Shown here in pieces: positions 1 through 9,634 of a DNA stretch of 62,030 nt (positions within the stretch are counted from its first letter, which is position 1; each line of letters opens with the position of its first letter). Below the pieces are notes generated by a model. The model worked only from the letters and a program-made list of their open reading frames with translations, did not search any database and had not been told where the DNA came from. The translations under genes and the position numbers were made by a program. This DNA comes from Streptomyces misionensis (GTDB lineage: Bacteria; Actinomycetota; Actinomycetes; Streptomycetales; Streptomycetaceae), in NCBI RefSeq assembly GCF_007896895.1, contig NZ_VOGW01000185.1, positions 48,637 through 110,666 on the forward strand, given 5' to 3'.

Positions 1-780
1 CTGACGGGGCTGGGGCGCAGCGAGGCCGAGGCGCTGTTCCTGAGCGGGGTGCCGGGCGCGCTGCGGGAGATGGGACTCGCGGACGCGGCGTCGGCGGCCC
101 GGCTCAAGGTGTCGGCGGCGCTGGTGCCCGCCCTGCGGGACGCCCCGCGCACGGCGGCCCAGCGGTTCCACCTGGACGCGCCCGGCTGGTTCCGCGAGCC
201 CGAGACCCCCGCGCTGCTGCCGGCGGTCGCCGAGGCGGTGTGGGACGACCTGTGCGTCACGGCCCGCTACCGGCGCGGCGACGGCGAGGTGGAGCGGCTG
301 CTGGAGCCGTACGGGCTGGTGCTGAAGGCGGGCGCCTGGTACCTGTGCGCCCGGGTGCCGGACGCGGACGTCTTCCGCACGTACCGTGTCGACCGCTTCA
401 CCGCCGTCGTGCCGGCGGACACCCGCTTCGGGCGCGACGAGGACTTCGACCTGCCCGGCTACTGGGCGGCCCAGGCGGAGCGGTTCGCGCGCTCGATCCT
501 GCGCGCCGAGGCGGTGGTACGGCTGTCCCCGGAGGGCGTGCGCAGGCTGCCGCACGCCGTCGAGGCGCTGTCGGCCCGGGAGGGGCTGGCCGGGGCCGGT
601 GAGCCCGACGAGGCGGGGTGGGTGACGGTGACGCTGCCCGTGGAGTCGGAGGAGATCGCGCACGCCCAGCTGACCGGGCTCGGGCCGGAGGTGGAGGTGC
701 TGGCGCCGCGGAGCCTGCGGGAGCGGTTCGCGCGGGACGCGGCCCGGCTCGCGGAGCTGTACCGGGGCGCGGGGGCGTGA
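1..780 (+). CDS. WYL-domain transcriptional regulator, 5'-partial
   Basis: The reading frame is open from the first base of the window, so the N-terminal DNA-binding helix-turn-helix lies outside. The visible 259 residues match the C-terminal half of YafY/DeoR-like regulators. An alpha-helical linker with an LTGLGRSEAEALF segment is followed by the WYL sensor domain, with the motif seen as GAWYLCAR near visible residues 112-119, and then a C-terminal extension. WYL regulators bind DNA as dimers and sense small ligands or nucleic-acid fragments. Targets cannot be deduced here. It ends 54 bp before the next gene on the same strand. The family call is secure; the effector is unknown. Confidence 0.85.
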   Translation: MTGLGRSEAEALFLSGVPGALREMGLADAASAARLKVSAALVPALRDAPRTAAQRFHLDAPGWFREPETPALLPAVAEAVWDDLCVTARYRRGDGEVERLLEPYGLVLKAGAWYLCARVPDADVFRTYRVDRFTAVVPADTRFGRDEDFDLPGYWAAQAERFARSILRAEAVVRLSPEGVRRLPHAVEALSAREGLAGAGEPDEAGWVTVTLPVESEEIAHAQLTGLGPEVEVLAPRSLRERFARDAARLAELYRGAGA

Positions 781-834
781 GCGGCCGCACCTCCGCGTGC
801 GTCCGGGGGGCCGAGGCCCGATGCTGGAGCGGTG

Positions 835-1353
835 ATGGACGAGACGGAGTTCTGGGCGCTGGTCGACACCACCCGTGAGGCCGCCGGGGGCGATCCCGAG
901 GACCAGGCCGAACTGCTGGTGGACCGGCTGGTCCAGCTGGACCCGGAGCAGGTCCTGGACTTCGCCCGTCACTTCGAGGCCCGCTACAACCGCGCCTACC
1001 GCTGGGATCTGTGGGGCGCCGCCTGGGTGCTGCTGGACGGGGCCGGCGACGACGCGTTCGACTTCTTCCGGTGCTGGCTGATCGGCCAGGGCCGGGAGGT
1101 GTTCGAGGGCGCCCTGCACGACCCGGACGCGCTGGCGGAGCTGCTGGACGACTTCGACGAGGAGGTCGACGGCGACGGCGAGGAGCTGGGCTACGCGGCC
1201 GACGAGGCGTACGAGCGGCTCACCGGCACCGTGGCCGCCGACCTGGGGCTGCCGCCCGCACCCGCGGAGCCGGCCGGCAGCCCGGTCGACTTCGAGAACG
1301 AGTCGGCCCTGGCGGCGCGCTATCCGCGGCTGTGGGAGCGGTTCAGGGGCTGA
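835..1353 (+). CDS. DUF4240 domain protein
   Basis: A 172-residue acidic protein. Tryptophan-containing motifs (TEFWALVD near the start, YRWDLWGAAWVL in the middle, FDFFRCWLIGQGREVF) are typical of DUF4240 proteins, which are common in Streptomyces and have no known biochemical role. No signal peptide or membrane segment is seen. I chose the ATG at 835 over an in-frame GTG three bases earlier because GGAG at 826-829 sits five bases from the ATG. The 3' end overlaps the end of the convergent amidase gene by 34 bp. The family is recognised but the function is not. Confidence 0.8.
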   Translation: MDETEFWALVDTTREAAGGDPEDQAELLVDRLVQLDPEQVLDFARHFEARYNRAYRWDLWGAAWVLLDGAGDDAFDFFRCWLIGQGREVFEGALHDPDALAELLDDFDEEVDGDGEELGYAADEAYERLTGTVAADLGLPPAPAEPAGSPVDFENESALAARYPRLWERFRG

Positions 1354-2255
1354 GGCACGGTCCGGCCCTGGAGGCGCGCGGCCGTCTGTCTGATCTCGGG
1401 CAGGCGGGCGGCGAGGGCGACGCCGGGGCAGCTGGTCATGAAGCCGTCGCCGTGGCCGGCCACCGCGGGCAGGGTGGCGGTGGTGCCGGCGTGGAAGCGA
1501 CTTCCGCTGTTGCTGGAGACCAGGCGCACCCGCTCGCGCGGATCGACGTCGGCGAGGCCGAGCTTCCAGGCGGCCAGCGCGGCGATGGCGTCGGTCAGGG
1601 CGCGCGGCACCGGCACGCCCGCGGTGAAGGTGCCGATGGCGGCGATCCCGGCGGTGCGGTGGTTGAAGCCCTGCGCGTGGGCGCCGACGACGGCCCGGTC
1701 GGTGCCCCCGGCGCGGCCCTCGTAGATGGTGCCGCAGCGGTCCACGAGGAAGTTGTAGCCGATGTCGTCCCACTGTCGCGGGCCGGTCTGCCCGGCGTAC
1801 AGGCGGCGGATGATCTCGGGGGTGTCGGCGCACCGGTAGCCGTTGGGCGAGTCGGTGTGGTGCACGAAGACCGCGATCACCTTGTCGTCGTAGCGCGGCG
1901 GCGGCTGGGAGCGCCCGGTGGTGGCGCCGGCCCAGGCGGTGCGGGGCACGATGGGCGGCCGGGCCGCGCGGTGGGCGCCGGCCGTGCGCCCGAGGTCGAG
2001 GGCGGCGGGCCGGTCGGGCGGTATCCGCGCGGGACGGGCCGCGCCCCAGGCGTACAGGGCCAGCGCGAGGACGGCCAGCAGGCCGGGCAGGGAGCCCGGC
2101 AGCACCAGCGGCGGGCCGGGAGAACGCGGCGGCCGCGCGGCGGGCACCGACCGGGCTCTCCCGGCCTTCCCGGCTCCCCGGGGCCACCGGGCCCGCCGGG
2201 CTTCTCCGGCTCTCCCGGCACGCCCGGCACTCCCGGCTCTTCGGAGGAGGGACAT
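1320..2255 (-). CDS. N-acetylmuramoyl-L-alanine amidase (PGRP/Amidase_2 type), membrane-anchored
   Basis: A zinc-dependent peptidoglycan amidase expected outside the membrane. From the ATG at 2255 it has a basic Gly/Ala/Arg-rich tail, a hydrophobic segment at about residues 57-72 (signal anchor), and a catalytic domain from about 100. Visible motifs are VHHTD (first zinc histidine, about 132), a GYNFLVD..GTIYEGR block, and AGHGDGFMTSCPG near the C-terminus, which supplies the second histidine and the cysteine. It would cleave the MurNAc-L-Ala bond. The start is uncertain: ATGs at 2318 and 2354 are in frame and none has a clear ribosome site. The gene converges on DUF4240 with overlapping 3' ends. 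The substrate is inferred from the family. Confidence 0.8.
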   Translation of the reverse strand: MSLLRRAGSAGRAGRAGEARRARWPRGAGKAGRARSVPAARPPRSPGPPLVLPGSLPGLLAVLALALYAWGAARPARIPPDRPAALDLGRTAGAHRAARPPIVPRTAWAGATTGRSQPPPRYDDKVIAVFVHHTDSPNGYRCADTPEIIRRLYAGQTGPRQWDDIGYNFLVDRCGTIYEGRAGGTDRAVVGAHAQGFNHRTAGIAAIGTFTAGVPVPRALTDAIAALAAWKLGLADVDPRERVRLVSSNSGSRFHAGTTATLPAVAGHGDGFMTSCPGVALAARLPEIRQTAARLQGRTVPQPLNRSHSRG

Positions 2256-2449
2256 GGCCCCACTCTTCGCCCGCCGGCCACCGCCCGCGATGTGCGCTGT
2301 GCCACCTGGCGGAACCATCGTCCCGGTCCGGGACGTTTCCGGTGTTACCGGCACGCGTGGCCGGTTCGGCTCCGGCGGCCGATCATGTACGTGTGACCGT
2401 TCGGCGGGCCGACCGGTGCGTGCCGGGGGCCCGAGAGAAAGGCGGCTCC

Positions 2450-3631
2450 GTGGACCTGCTCGACCTGCTGCTGGTGCTGGTGATCCTCCTGTACGCCGCG
2501 TCGGGGTACCGGCGCGGCCTGGTGGCCGGCTGTGTGTCGCTGGCCGGGTTCGTCGGCGGCGCGGTCGTCGGCGTCTGGGCGCTGCCCTGGGTGACGGGCC
2601 ACGTGGCCCGCGGCTCGGCGGCGGCGACGGTGCTCGCGGTGCTGACCGTGCTGGTGCCCGCCGCGGTGGGGCACGAACTGGCGGGCCGGCTCGCGCTGCG
2701 GCTGCGCGGGGGCCTGGACCGGGGCCCGCTGCGGGTGGTGGACGGCATCGGGGGCGCGGCGGCCAACGCGGTCGCCGTGCTGATCGTGGCCTGGGTGGCG
2801 GCGAGCGTGCTCAGCGCGGCCCCCTCACCCGCGCTGACCACGGCGATCCGGGACTCCTCGCTGCTGGGCGCGGTGCAGCGGACGATGCCGGACACCACGC
2901 CCGCCTGGTTCTCCCGGGCCACCTCGGCGCTGACGGACGCGGGCTTCCCGCAGGTCTTCAACCCGTTCGAGAACGAGTCGACGGCCCGGGTGCCGCGCCC
3001 CACCGGTGACAGCGTGACGCCCGCCGCGACGACCGCCGCCAAGCTGAGCACGGTGAAGATCGAGGGCGTCTCGGGCAGCGAGGGCCGGGAGGGCAGCGGC
3101 TTCGTCTTCGCCTCGCAGCGGGTGATGACCAACGCGCACGTGGTGGCGGGCATCGCGCACCCGAGCGTGCGGGTGGGCGGGGTCGGCGAGGCGTACCCGG
3201 CCAGGGTGGTGCTCTTCGACCCCGACCGGGACGTGGCGGTGCTGTACGTACCGGGGCTGCGCGCGCCGGTGCTGCGCTTCGACACCGGTGCCTCGCGCGG
3301 GGACTCGGCCGTGGTGGCGGGCTATCCGCAGGACGGCAGCCTGAACCTGCAGGCGGCGACGGTGGGGAACCTGGTGCGGGCGACCGGGCAGAACATCTAC
3401 AGCGACGGCGCGGTCACCCGGGAGATCTACTCGATCCGTTCCACGGTCCGGCCGGGCAACTCCGGCGGCCCGCTGCTGACCACGGACGGGCGGGTGTTCG
3501 GGATGGTCTTCGCCCGCTCCACCTCGGACGCCGAGACGGGGTACGTGCTGACGGCGGCCGAGGTGGCGCAGGACGCCCAGCGGGCGGCCACGGCGACGGA
3601 GCCGGTGGACACGGGCGCGCTGGTGGGCTGA
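2450..3631 (+). CDS. MarP-like membrane serine protease (CvpA domain plus trypsin-like domain)
   Basis: A 393-residue protein matching the length and order of Mycobacterium MarP (Rv3671c), the acid-resistance protease. It has four hydrophobic segments with a CvpA/colicin-V-production-like pattern in residues 1-160, then a periplasm-facing chymotrypsin-fold domain. The catalytic triad is visible: His230 in TNAHVVAG, Asp261 in DPDRDVAVLY and Ser338 in RPGNSGGPLL. I chose the GTG at 2450 because the hydrophobic helix begins at once and AGAAAGGCGG lies just upstream; longer in-frame starts add a non-membrane tail. MarP activates cell-wall hydrolases in mycobacteria, so the neighbouring amidase is a plausible but unproven partner. 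Confidence 0.87.
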   Translation: MDLLDLLLVLVILLYAASGYRRGLVAGCVSLAGFVGGAVVGVWALPWVTGHVARGSAAATVLAVLTVLVPAAVGHELAGRLALRLRGGLDRGPLRVVDGIGGAAANAVAVLIVAWVAASVLSAAPSPALTTAIRDSSLLGAVQRTMPDTTPAWFSRATSALTDAGFPQVFNPFENESTARVPRPTGDSVTPAATTAAKLSTVKIEGVSGSEGREGSGFVFASQRVMTNAHVVAGIAHPSVRVGGVGEAYPARVVLFDPDRDVAVLYVPGLRAPVLRFDTGASRGDSAVVAGYPQDGSLNLQAATVGNLVRATGQNIYSDGAVTREIYSIRSTVRPGNSGGPLLTTDGRVFGMVFARSTSDAETGYVLTAAEVAQDAQRAATATEPVDTGALVG

Positions 3632-3661
3632 CGCGGCCCTGCGGGCCTCACCGTCAGGGCC

Positions 3662-4150
3662 TCACAGGGAGCGGCCCATGCAGACGTCGTCCACGTAGGA
3701 GCCGTCGAGCAGGAACTCGCCGGGCAGCACGCCCTCCACGGCGAAGCCCTCGGACTCGTAGAGCCGCCGGGCCGGGGCGTTGTGGCCGAGCACACGCAGG
3801 GTGAGGCGGCGCGCGCCGCGCTCGCGGGCCTCGGCGACGGCGGCCCGGATCAGCGCCCGGCCCACTCCCCGGCCGCGGGCCTCCTCGGCGACCGCGAAGC
3901 CCTGGATGCTGAGGACGTGGGCGTGGGAGGCGAGCGGGATCGTCTGGGCGAGGCGGATGTAGCCGGTCACCCGCCCGTCCAGCTCGGCGACGAGGAACTC
4001 CCCGACGGGGTGGCGCTCGTCGAAGAACGGCGGGTACGGCGGCTCGGGGCGGGGCGTGACCGCGTGCAGGGTGGACCACAGGGACCGGTCGAGAAGGGCG
4101 AGGCGCTCGTCGTCGTCGGCCACGGCGAGGCGTATGTACGGTTCGGGCAT
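3662..4150 (-). CDS. GNAT family N-acetyltransferase
   Basis: A 162-residue single-domain acetyltransferase. The acetyl-CoA pyrophosphate loop is clear (EEARGRGVGRALI) and is followed by the usual NAPARRLYESEGF segment near the C-terminus. The ATG at 4150 is preceded by AAGGTG six bases away and gives a standard GNAT length; an upstream in-frame start would add 43 residues of Arg/Pro-rich sequence. The acceptor is not recognisable. The gene converges on the protease gene with about 30 bp between stop codons. Confidence 0.82.
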   Translation of the reverse strand: MPEPYIRLAVADDDERLALLDRSLWSTLHAVTPRPEPPYPPFFDERHPVGEFLVAELDGRVTGYIRLAQTIPLASHAHVLSIQGFAVAEEARGRGVGRALIRAAVAEARERGARRLTLRVLGHNAPARRLYESEGFAVEGVLPGEFLLDGSYVDDVCMGRSL

Positions 4151-4341
4151 GGTGATCACCTTAAGGCGGCGGTTCCCGGCGGCCCACCGGGTTTCCGTGC
4201 CGACCGCGGGGGGCACTCTGCGAGGGCTCCGCCGTGGCGCGCGGGGGTGCTCTGCGGCCCGCGGAACGGATGTGACCAAATGCGACCTCTATGCGACCGT
4301 GCCCTGTCGATGCGCGACTCCTTACGACCGATCACGGCACT

Positions 4342-4366
4342 GATACTCGACGCGAACTCGAGTATC
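4342..4366. promoter_or_regulatory. Inverted repeat, candidate operator
   Basis: GATACTCG at 4342-4349 and its exact reverse complement CGAGTATC at 4359-4366 flank a 9-bp spacer, 61 bp upstream of the FAD oxidoreductase start. No T-run follows, so a transcription-factor site is more likely than a terminator. Confidence 0.35.
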
Positions 4367-4427
4367 CCTGGGGCCGGCCGAGGCATGACGTCTCCGCCGA
4401 CCGCGCAACCACAGCAGGAGGGGCCTC

Positions 4428-5792
4428 GTGCTTGAGCCCGCGAACCAGGTGGACGTCGTCATCGTGGGAGCCGGAATCGCCGGACTCTCGGCGGCACACC
4501 GGCTCACCAGCGCAGGAGTAACGACCGCAGTCCTGGAGGCCGCGCCTTACACGGGCGGCCGTATGTCGACGGAGAAGGTCGACGGCTTCCGGCTCGACCG
4601 CATCGGACAGCTGCTGTCCACGGCGTATCCCGCGCTCCGGGGGACCCCGGGGCTGGACTCCCTGGTCCTGCGGCGCTTCGCGCCGGGCGTCCTGCTGCAC
4701 CGCGACGGGCGCGTGCATCGGGCGGGCGCGCCGGCGGGCGGGGGGAGCGCAAGGGGCGCACTCCACGTGGTGCGCGCCCTGGCGAGCGCCCCGAGGGGGG
4801 CGTCGGCGCCGCCCGGCCGGGGCGGGGCCCCGGTCGGCGGGGCGATGGACCAGGCGCGGCTGGGCGCGGCGCTGAACCGGATCGCCGCGACGCCGGTCGA
4901 GCGGCTCCTCGCCCGTCCGGAGCTGCCCGCCGCCCAGGCGCTCGCGGCCCGGGGGGTACCGGCCCGCACCGTCGAGGGCTTCCTGCGGCCGCTGCTCGCC
5001 GCGCTGCTGTGCGACCCGGGGCTGACCACCTCCAGCAGGTGCGCCGATCTCGCGCTGCGGGCCTTCGCGGGCGGGCGGCTGTGCGTGCCGGAGGGCGGCG
5101 CGGAGATGCTGCCGGAGCTGCTGGCGCGGGCCCTGCCGCCGGGGACCGTGCACACCGGGGTGCGGGTCACCTCGGTCTCCACCACCTCGGTGGCCACCGC
5201 CGAGCACGGGGAGATCCGCTGCCGGGCGGTGCTGCTGGCGACCGACGCGCGCGCCGCGGCCGAGCTGCTGCCGGGGCTCCGGGTGCCGGAGTTCCACCCG
5301 GTGACGGTGGTCCACCACACCACGGACGAGCCGGCGGCGGCGTTCGCCACGGGCTCGTCGCTGCTGCTGGACGCGGACCGGGGCGGGCCGGTGGCGCACA
5401 CGTCGGTGCTCAGCAACGTGGACCCGAGCCGGGCGCCGGCCGGACGGGTGCTGATCTCCTCGACGGTGCTCGGCACCCCGCCGGAGGGCGTGGACACGGC
5501 GGTCCGCATCCACCTCTCGCGGCTGTACGGCACCTCCACGCGCCGCTGGGAGACGCTGGCCGTGCACCACACCCCGGAGGCGGTACCGGTGATGCGCCCG
5601 CCGCACGACCTGCGCCGCCCGGTACGGCTCCTCGCCGGCCTCTACGTCTGCGGCGACCACCGCGACACCAGCACCGTCCAGGGCGCCCTGCACTCCGCCC
5701 GCCGGGCCGTGCGGGCCCTGTTGTCCGACCTGGGCGCCGCCGGCTCCATCCACCGGGCCGACCCGGCGCCCACGCTGCCCGAGGCGGCCTGA
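4428..5792 (+). CDS. FAD-dependent amine oxidase / phytoene-desaturase-like oxidoreductase
   Basis: A 454-residue flavoprotein. The N-terminal dinucleotide fold is visible as VDVVIVGAGIAGLSAAHRL, followed by the TGGRM segment that contacts FAD, and near the C-terminus GLYVCGDHRDTSTVQGALHS, the second FAD motif of the amine-oxidase/desaturase superfamily. Residues about 100-140 are a low-complexity Gly/Ala/Pro stretch, probably an insertion loop. The GTG start has GGAGGGG five to six bases upstream. The substrate is unknown; carotenoid-like or protoporphyrinogen-like substrates are both possible on family grounds. An inverted repeat lies just upstream. Confidence 0.78.
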   Translation: MLEPANQVDVVIVGAGIAGLSAAHRLTSAGVTTAVLEAAPYTGGRMSTEKVDGFRLDRIGQLLSTAYPALRGTPGLDSLVLRRFAPGVLLHRDGRVHRAGAPAGGGSARGALHVVRALASAPRGASAPPGRGGAPVGGAMDQARLGAALNRIAATPVERLLARPELPAAQALAARGVPARTVEGFLRPLLAALLCDPGLTTSSRCADLALRAFAGGRLCVPEGGAEMLPELLARALPPGTVHTGVRVTSVSTTSVATAEHGEIRCRAVLLATDARAAAELLPGLRVPEFHPVTVVHHTTDEPAAAFATGSSLLLDADRGGPVAHTSVLSNVDPSRAPAGRVLISSTVLGTPPEGVDTAVRIHLSRLYGTSTRRWETLAVHHTPEAVPVMRPPHDLRRPVRLLAGLYVCGDHRDTSTVQGALHSARRAVRALLSDLGAAGSIHRADPAPTLPEAA

Positions 5793-5804
5793 GCCGACGG
5801 CGCC

Positions 5805-7283
5805 TCAGCCCAGCACCGCCGCCTTCTCCCGGTAGGACCTGACCGGGGCGGAGTCCTTGTGGGGCTCCAGGCGGCGTTCGAAGTCGCGGATGTACTCGAC
5901 GGCCCGGGCGCTGCGCATGTCGGCCGCCTGGGCCGCGGCCTCGGCCGCCAGCGCGCAGGCCTGGTCGAGTTCGCCGAGGCCGAGGCGGGCCGTGGCGAGG
6001 ACGACCCGGCAGAACAGGCGGCTGCGGGCGTACGCCGGGGCCCGCAACTGGAGGGAGCGCTCGGCGTGTTGGGCAGCGGCCCGGAACTGCTGGAGGTCCC
6101 GGTGGCAGTGCCCGAGCTCGTCCGCGAGCTGCGCCTCGTCGAAGAACCGCGCCCAGTACGGGACTTCGTCCCCGGGCCGGGCCGCCTCCAGCGCGCGCTC
6201 GGCCCGCACCAGCGCCGCGGTGCACGCCCGCACCTCCCCGAGCACCGCGTGCGCCCGGGCCTCGGCGGCGTGCAGCAGTGACTGCACCGCCGGCGGCCCC
6301 CCGGTGCCGATCCCCTGCTGGGCGACCCGCGCCAGCTGCACCGCCTCCCTGCCGTGCCCGAGGTAGACGGCCTGCCGGCTCATGGTGACCAGCACGAAGG
6401 AGCCGTAGGGCCGGTCCCCCGCCGCCTGCGCCAGCCGCAGCGCCTGCACGAAGTACCGCTGGGCCAGCCCGTGCGCGGCGATGTCGTACGACGTCCAGCC
6501 CGCGAGCCGGGTCAGATCGGCGGCGGCCGCGAACAGCCGCCGCCCGGTCTGCTCGTCGTAGCTGCCGCGCAGCATCGGCTCGCACTCGTGCTCCAGGTAC
6601 CGCACCAGCGCCTGCCGGGCGTGGCCGCCGCCGAACCGGTCGTCCAGGGCGCGGAACAGCTCGCCCACCGAGCGCAGCGCCGCGATGTCGCCGCCGCCGA
6701 CCCGGTGGCCGGGGACGCGCTCCAGCGGCCCGCGCGCCCGGGTGCGGGCCCCCTGTGCCGGCGCCGGGCCCCGCACCGGCGCCCCGAGCCCGGGCGGCCG
6801 CCCCTGCGCGGGCACCCGGGGCGCCGGTTCCCGGGCCACCCGGTCGTCGGGCCGGCCGATCAGCCAGTCCCTGCTGGGCACGACGAGCCCCGCCGGGGTG
6901 AACGCGATCTTGCGCAGCTCGGCCTGGCTGCCGGAGTCCTTGCGCCACAGCCCGCTGACGATGTCCACGGCCTCCTCCGGGGTGGCCGCGAACTCCAGCC
7001 CGGCGTACACCGGGGCACACGCGTCCAGGCCGAGATCCTGTGCCGTGAGCCGGCGTCCGAGCCGGCGGGTGAAGACCTCGGCGATCAGCGCCGGGGTCGT
7101 GCCCCTGGGCTGCTGACCGCGCAGCCAGCGGGTGACGGAGGTCTTGTCGTATCTCAGGTCCAGCCCGTGTTCGAGGCCGAGCTGGTCGACGCGCCGGGCC
7201 AGACCCGCATTGGAGAACCCCGCCTCTGCGATGAGCGCGGCGAGCTGACGGTTGGGGGTGCGCTGCGCGGGTCGGTCCGTCAT
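5805..7283 (-). CDS. NsdA-like XRE/TPR regulatory protein
   Basis: A 492-residue protein typical of Streptomyces developmental or antibiotic regulators of the NsdA type. The N-terminal segment ([22 protein letters not shown] through [10 protein letters not shown]) looks like a helix-turn-helix. A Pro/Arg/Gly-rich linker lies at about residues 155-205, and the C-terminal half is alpha-helical with tetratricopeptide-like repeats ([28 protein letters not shown] and similar). NsdA family members repress sporulation and antibiotic genes in S. coelicolor; that role is an analogy here. It is divergent from lipB, with about 230 bp between starts, and convergent with the oxidoreductase. Confidence 0.72.
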   Translation of the reverse strand: MTDRPAQRTPNRQLAALIAEAGFSNAGLARRVDQLGLEHGLDLRYDKTSVTRWLRGQQPRGTTPALIAEVFTRRLGRRLTAQDLGLDACAPVYAGLEFAATPEEAVDIVSGLWRKDSGSQAELRKIAFTPAGLVVPSRDWLIGRPDDRVAREPAPRVPAQGRPPGLGAPVRGPAPAQGARTRARGPLERVPGHRVGGGDIAALRSVGELFRALDDRFGGGHARQALVRYLEHECEPMLRGSYDEQTGRRLFAAAADLTRLAGWTSYDIAAHGLAQRYFVQALRLAQAAGDRPYGSFVLVTMSRQAVYLGHGREAVQLARVAQQGIGTGGPPAVQSLLHAAEARAHAVLGEVRACTAALVRAERALEAARPGDEVPYWARFFDEAQLADELGHCHRDLQQFRAAAQHAERSLQLRAPAYARSRLFCRVVLATARLGLGELDQACALAAEAAAQAADMRSARAVEYIRDFERRLEPHKDSAPVRSYREKAAVLG

Positions 7284-7512
7284 CTGTGGTGCGGTCTCCT
7301 GCCTCCGGGCCAGTGAAGTGCCGGGATTGCCTGTGAGCAGCCCATTTGGCCGTACGAACGGCGCGAATGTAGCGGAGAGTGAGCACCCGCTCGGATACTT
7401 CAGCGTTCATTCATCCGTTCGTGTGAGCAGTGCCCGCAGGGCTGACGCGTCGCGGACGGACGTACAGTGGCGTGGGCGCGTTTCATGCCTGACACCGAGG
7501 GAGGCGCTTGCC

Positions 7513-8310
7513 GTGAGTGAGTTGCGGTTCGTCCGCATGGGATTCGGCGCGGATGCCGTCGACTACCAGGAGGCCTGGGACGAGCAGCGCCGCGTGCACG
7601 CGGCCCGGTTCGCCGGTGAGATCCCGGACACCGTGCTGCTCCTGGAACACCCCCCGGTGTACACGGCCGGGCGGCGCACCGAGGACAGCGAGCGTCCGCT
7701 GGACGGCACCCCGGTCGTCGACGTGGACCGCGGCGGCAAGATCACCTGGCACGGCCCGGGCCAGCTGGTGGGCTACCCCATCCAGCAGCTCCCGCGCCCG
7801 GTGGACGTCGTCGCGCACGTGCGGCGCCTCGAAGAGGCCCTGATCCGCACCTGCGCCGAGTTCGGCCTGGAGACCACCCGGGTCGAGGGCCGCAGCGGCG
7901 TCTGGGTGCTCGGTGACCCCGTCGAGCAGCGGCCCTCGCTCGGCGGCCTCTCCCTCGACTTCGACCCGCGGCTGACCGACGACGAGTTCGACCCCCGGCT
8001 GAACGGCCCCGAGTACGCCCCGTCCAACGCGGGCCAGCGCCGTGAGGACCGCAAGATCGCCCAGATCGGCATCCGCGTCGCCAAAGGCGTCACCATGCAC
8101 GGCTTCTCGTTCAACGTGAACCCCGACATGAAGTGGTTCGACCGCATCATCCCGTGCGGCATCCGCGACGCGGGCGTGGCCTCCCTGGCCGGGGAGCTGG
8201 GCCGCGAGATCACCGTGGAGGAGGTCCTGCCGGTGGTGGAGAAGCACCTGCGGGAGGTCCTGGAGAACGCGGACCTGCGGCCGAGGCCGATCGAGAAGGC
8301 GTCCGCCTGA
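7513..8310 (+). CDS. lipB: Octanoyltransferase LipB
   Basis: Transfers octanoyl from octanoyl-ACP to the lipoyl domains of 2-oxoacid dehydrogenases and GcvH, the first step of de novo lipoylation. The 265-residue protein shows the [18 protein letters not shown] block, the catalytic lysine in RKIAQIGIR (Lys181), and the acyl-accepting cysteine in IIPCGI (Cys215). The GTG start follows GGGAGG eight bases upstream. A longer open frame exists upstream but shows no family similarity. A Streptomyces-typical acidic insertion (residues about 140-175) lies between the core motifs. lipA follows after 116 bp on the same strand, so the two probably form one transcription unit. Confidence 0.96.
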   Translation: MSELRFVRMGFGADAVDYQEAWDEQRRVHAARFAGEIPDTVLLLEHPPVYTAGRRTEDSERPLDGTPVVDVDRGGKITWHGPGQLVGYPIQQLPRPVDVVAHVRRLEEALIRTCAEFGLETTRVEGRSGVWVLGDPVEQRPSLGGLSLDFDPRLTDDEFDPRLNGPEYAPSNAGQRREDRKIAQIGIRVAKGVTMHGFSFNVNPDMKWFDRIIPCGIRDAGVASLAGELGREITVEEVLPVVEKHLREVLENADLRPRPIEKASA

Positions 8311-8426
8311 CCGACCCCGACGAGGGGAATGCGCCCTGCGGTCACGAGGTTGTCTCACCGCCAGGACGTGAAGAACACGGGCGTACCCTGGGGAACGCCG
8401 AAGAATCAAAGCTGAGGGAGCCGGTC

Positions 8427-9392
8427 GTGTCCGCAGTCGCACCCGACGGACGCAAATTGCTGCGCCTGGAGGTCCGCAACAGCCAGACCCCCATCGAGCG
8501 CAAGCCCGAGTGGATCAAGACCCGGGCGAAAATGGGCCCCGAGTACACGAAGATGCAGAACCTCGTGAAGAGCGAGGGCCTGCACACGGTCTGCCAGGAA
8601 GCCGGCTGCCCCAACATCTACGAGTGCTGGGAGGACCGCGAGGCGACCTTCCTCATCGGCGGCGACCAGTGCACCCGGCGCTGCGACTTCTGCCAGATCG
8701 ACACCGGCAAGCCCGAGGCGCTGGACCGCGACGAGCCCCGCCGCGTCGGCGAGTCCGTGGTCACCATGGACCTCAACTACGCCACCATCACCGGCGTCGC
8801 CCGTGACGACCTGGCGGACGGCGGCGCCTGGCTGTACGCCGAGACGGTGCGCCAGATCCACCGGCAGACGGCGGAGCGCGCGGGCGGCCGTACCAAGGTC
8901 GAGCTGCTGGCCCCGGACTTCAACGCGGTACCGGAGCAGCTGGCCGAGGTCTTCGAGTCCCGCCCCGAGGTCTTCGCGCACAACGTGGAGACCGTGCCCC
9001 GGATCTTCAAGCGGATCCGCCCCGGCTTCCGCTACGAGCGCTCCCTGAAGGTCATCACCGAGGCGCGCGACTTCGGCCTGGTCACCAAGTCCAACCTGAT
9101 CCTCGGCATGGGCGAGACCCGCGAGGAGATCAGCGAGGCGCTGAAGCAGCTGCACGAGGCCGGCTGCGAGCTGATCACCATCACCCAGTACCTGCGCCCC
9201 TCCGTGCGCCACCACCCGGTGGAGCGCTGGGTGAAGCCGCAGGAGTTCGTGGAGCTGAAGGAGGAGGCCGAGCAGCTCGGCTTCTCCGGTGTGATGTCCG
9301 GCCCGCTGGTGCGCTCCTCGTACCGCGCCGGCCGCCTGTACCAGATGGCGATCGAGAAGCGGGGCAGCTTCGTCGCCGGCCAGGCGGTGTGA
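8427..9392 (+). CDS. lipA: Lipoyl synthase LipA
   Basis: A radical SAM enzyme that inserts two sulfurs into the octanoyl chain placed by LipB. Both iron-sulfur cluster sites are visible: the auxiliary cluster cysteines 56, 61 and 67 ([12 protein letters not shown]) and the radical SAM CxxxCxxC cysteines 82, 86 and 89 (CTRRCDFC). The C-terminal serine motif [11 protein letters not shown] supplies the extra auxiliary-cluster ligand of the family. The 321-residue length is standard. The GTG start has GAGGGAG seven bases upstream. It lies directly after lipB. Confidence 0.97.
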   Translation: MSAVAPDGRKLLRLEVRNSQTPIERKPEWIKTRAKMGPEYTKMQNLVKSEGLHTVCQEAGCPNIYECWEDREATFLIGGDQCTRRCDFCQIDTGKPEALDRDEPRRVGESVVTMDLNYATITGVARDDLADGGAWLYAETVRQIHRQTAERAGGRTKVELLAPDFNAVPEQLAEVFESRPEVFAHNVETVPRIFKRIRPGFRYERSLKVITEARDFGLVTKSNLILGMGETREEISEALKQLHEAGCELITITQYLRPSVRHHPVERWVKPQEFVELKEEAEQLGFSGVMSGPLVRSSYRAGRLYQMAIEKRGSFVAGQAV

Positions 9393-9430
9393 GCGCCGCC
9401 CGGTTCCCGGCGTGTGAATTCGCGCACAAG

Positions 9431-9446
9431 TAATTACCGGCCGGTA
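9431..9446. promoter_or_regulatory. Perfect 16-bp palindrome downstream of lipA
   Basis: ATTACCGGCCGGTAAT is self-complementary over its whole length, AT-rich at both ends and without a T-run, 38 bp after the lipA stop and 190 bp before the next gene. The form resembles a TetR/FadR-type operator more than a terminator. No cognate regulator is identified. Confidence 0.4.
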
Positions 9447-9634
9447 ATGGCCGGCTCGGCGCGGTCCTGACCGTCCTCCCTGATGAGGGCGCCCGTCAGG
9501 GCCGCGTCGGTCTTTGCGGCCGCCCCATCAAGGCTTCATCGGCGTTTGACCGGTCGGACACGCCCTGGTAACACCGATCTGTGACGCTCTTATCACGATT
9601 CGTACACCGTCCGCTCCCAGGGGGTAGCCCGGTC

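Noticed and set aside
2100..2260. Collagen-like Gly-Pro-x repeats read from the plus strand and another minus frame
   Set aside because: They come from the repetitive GC-rich DNA of the amidase gene read in the wrong frames; no start signals or collagen-gene context.
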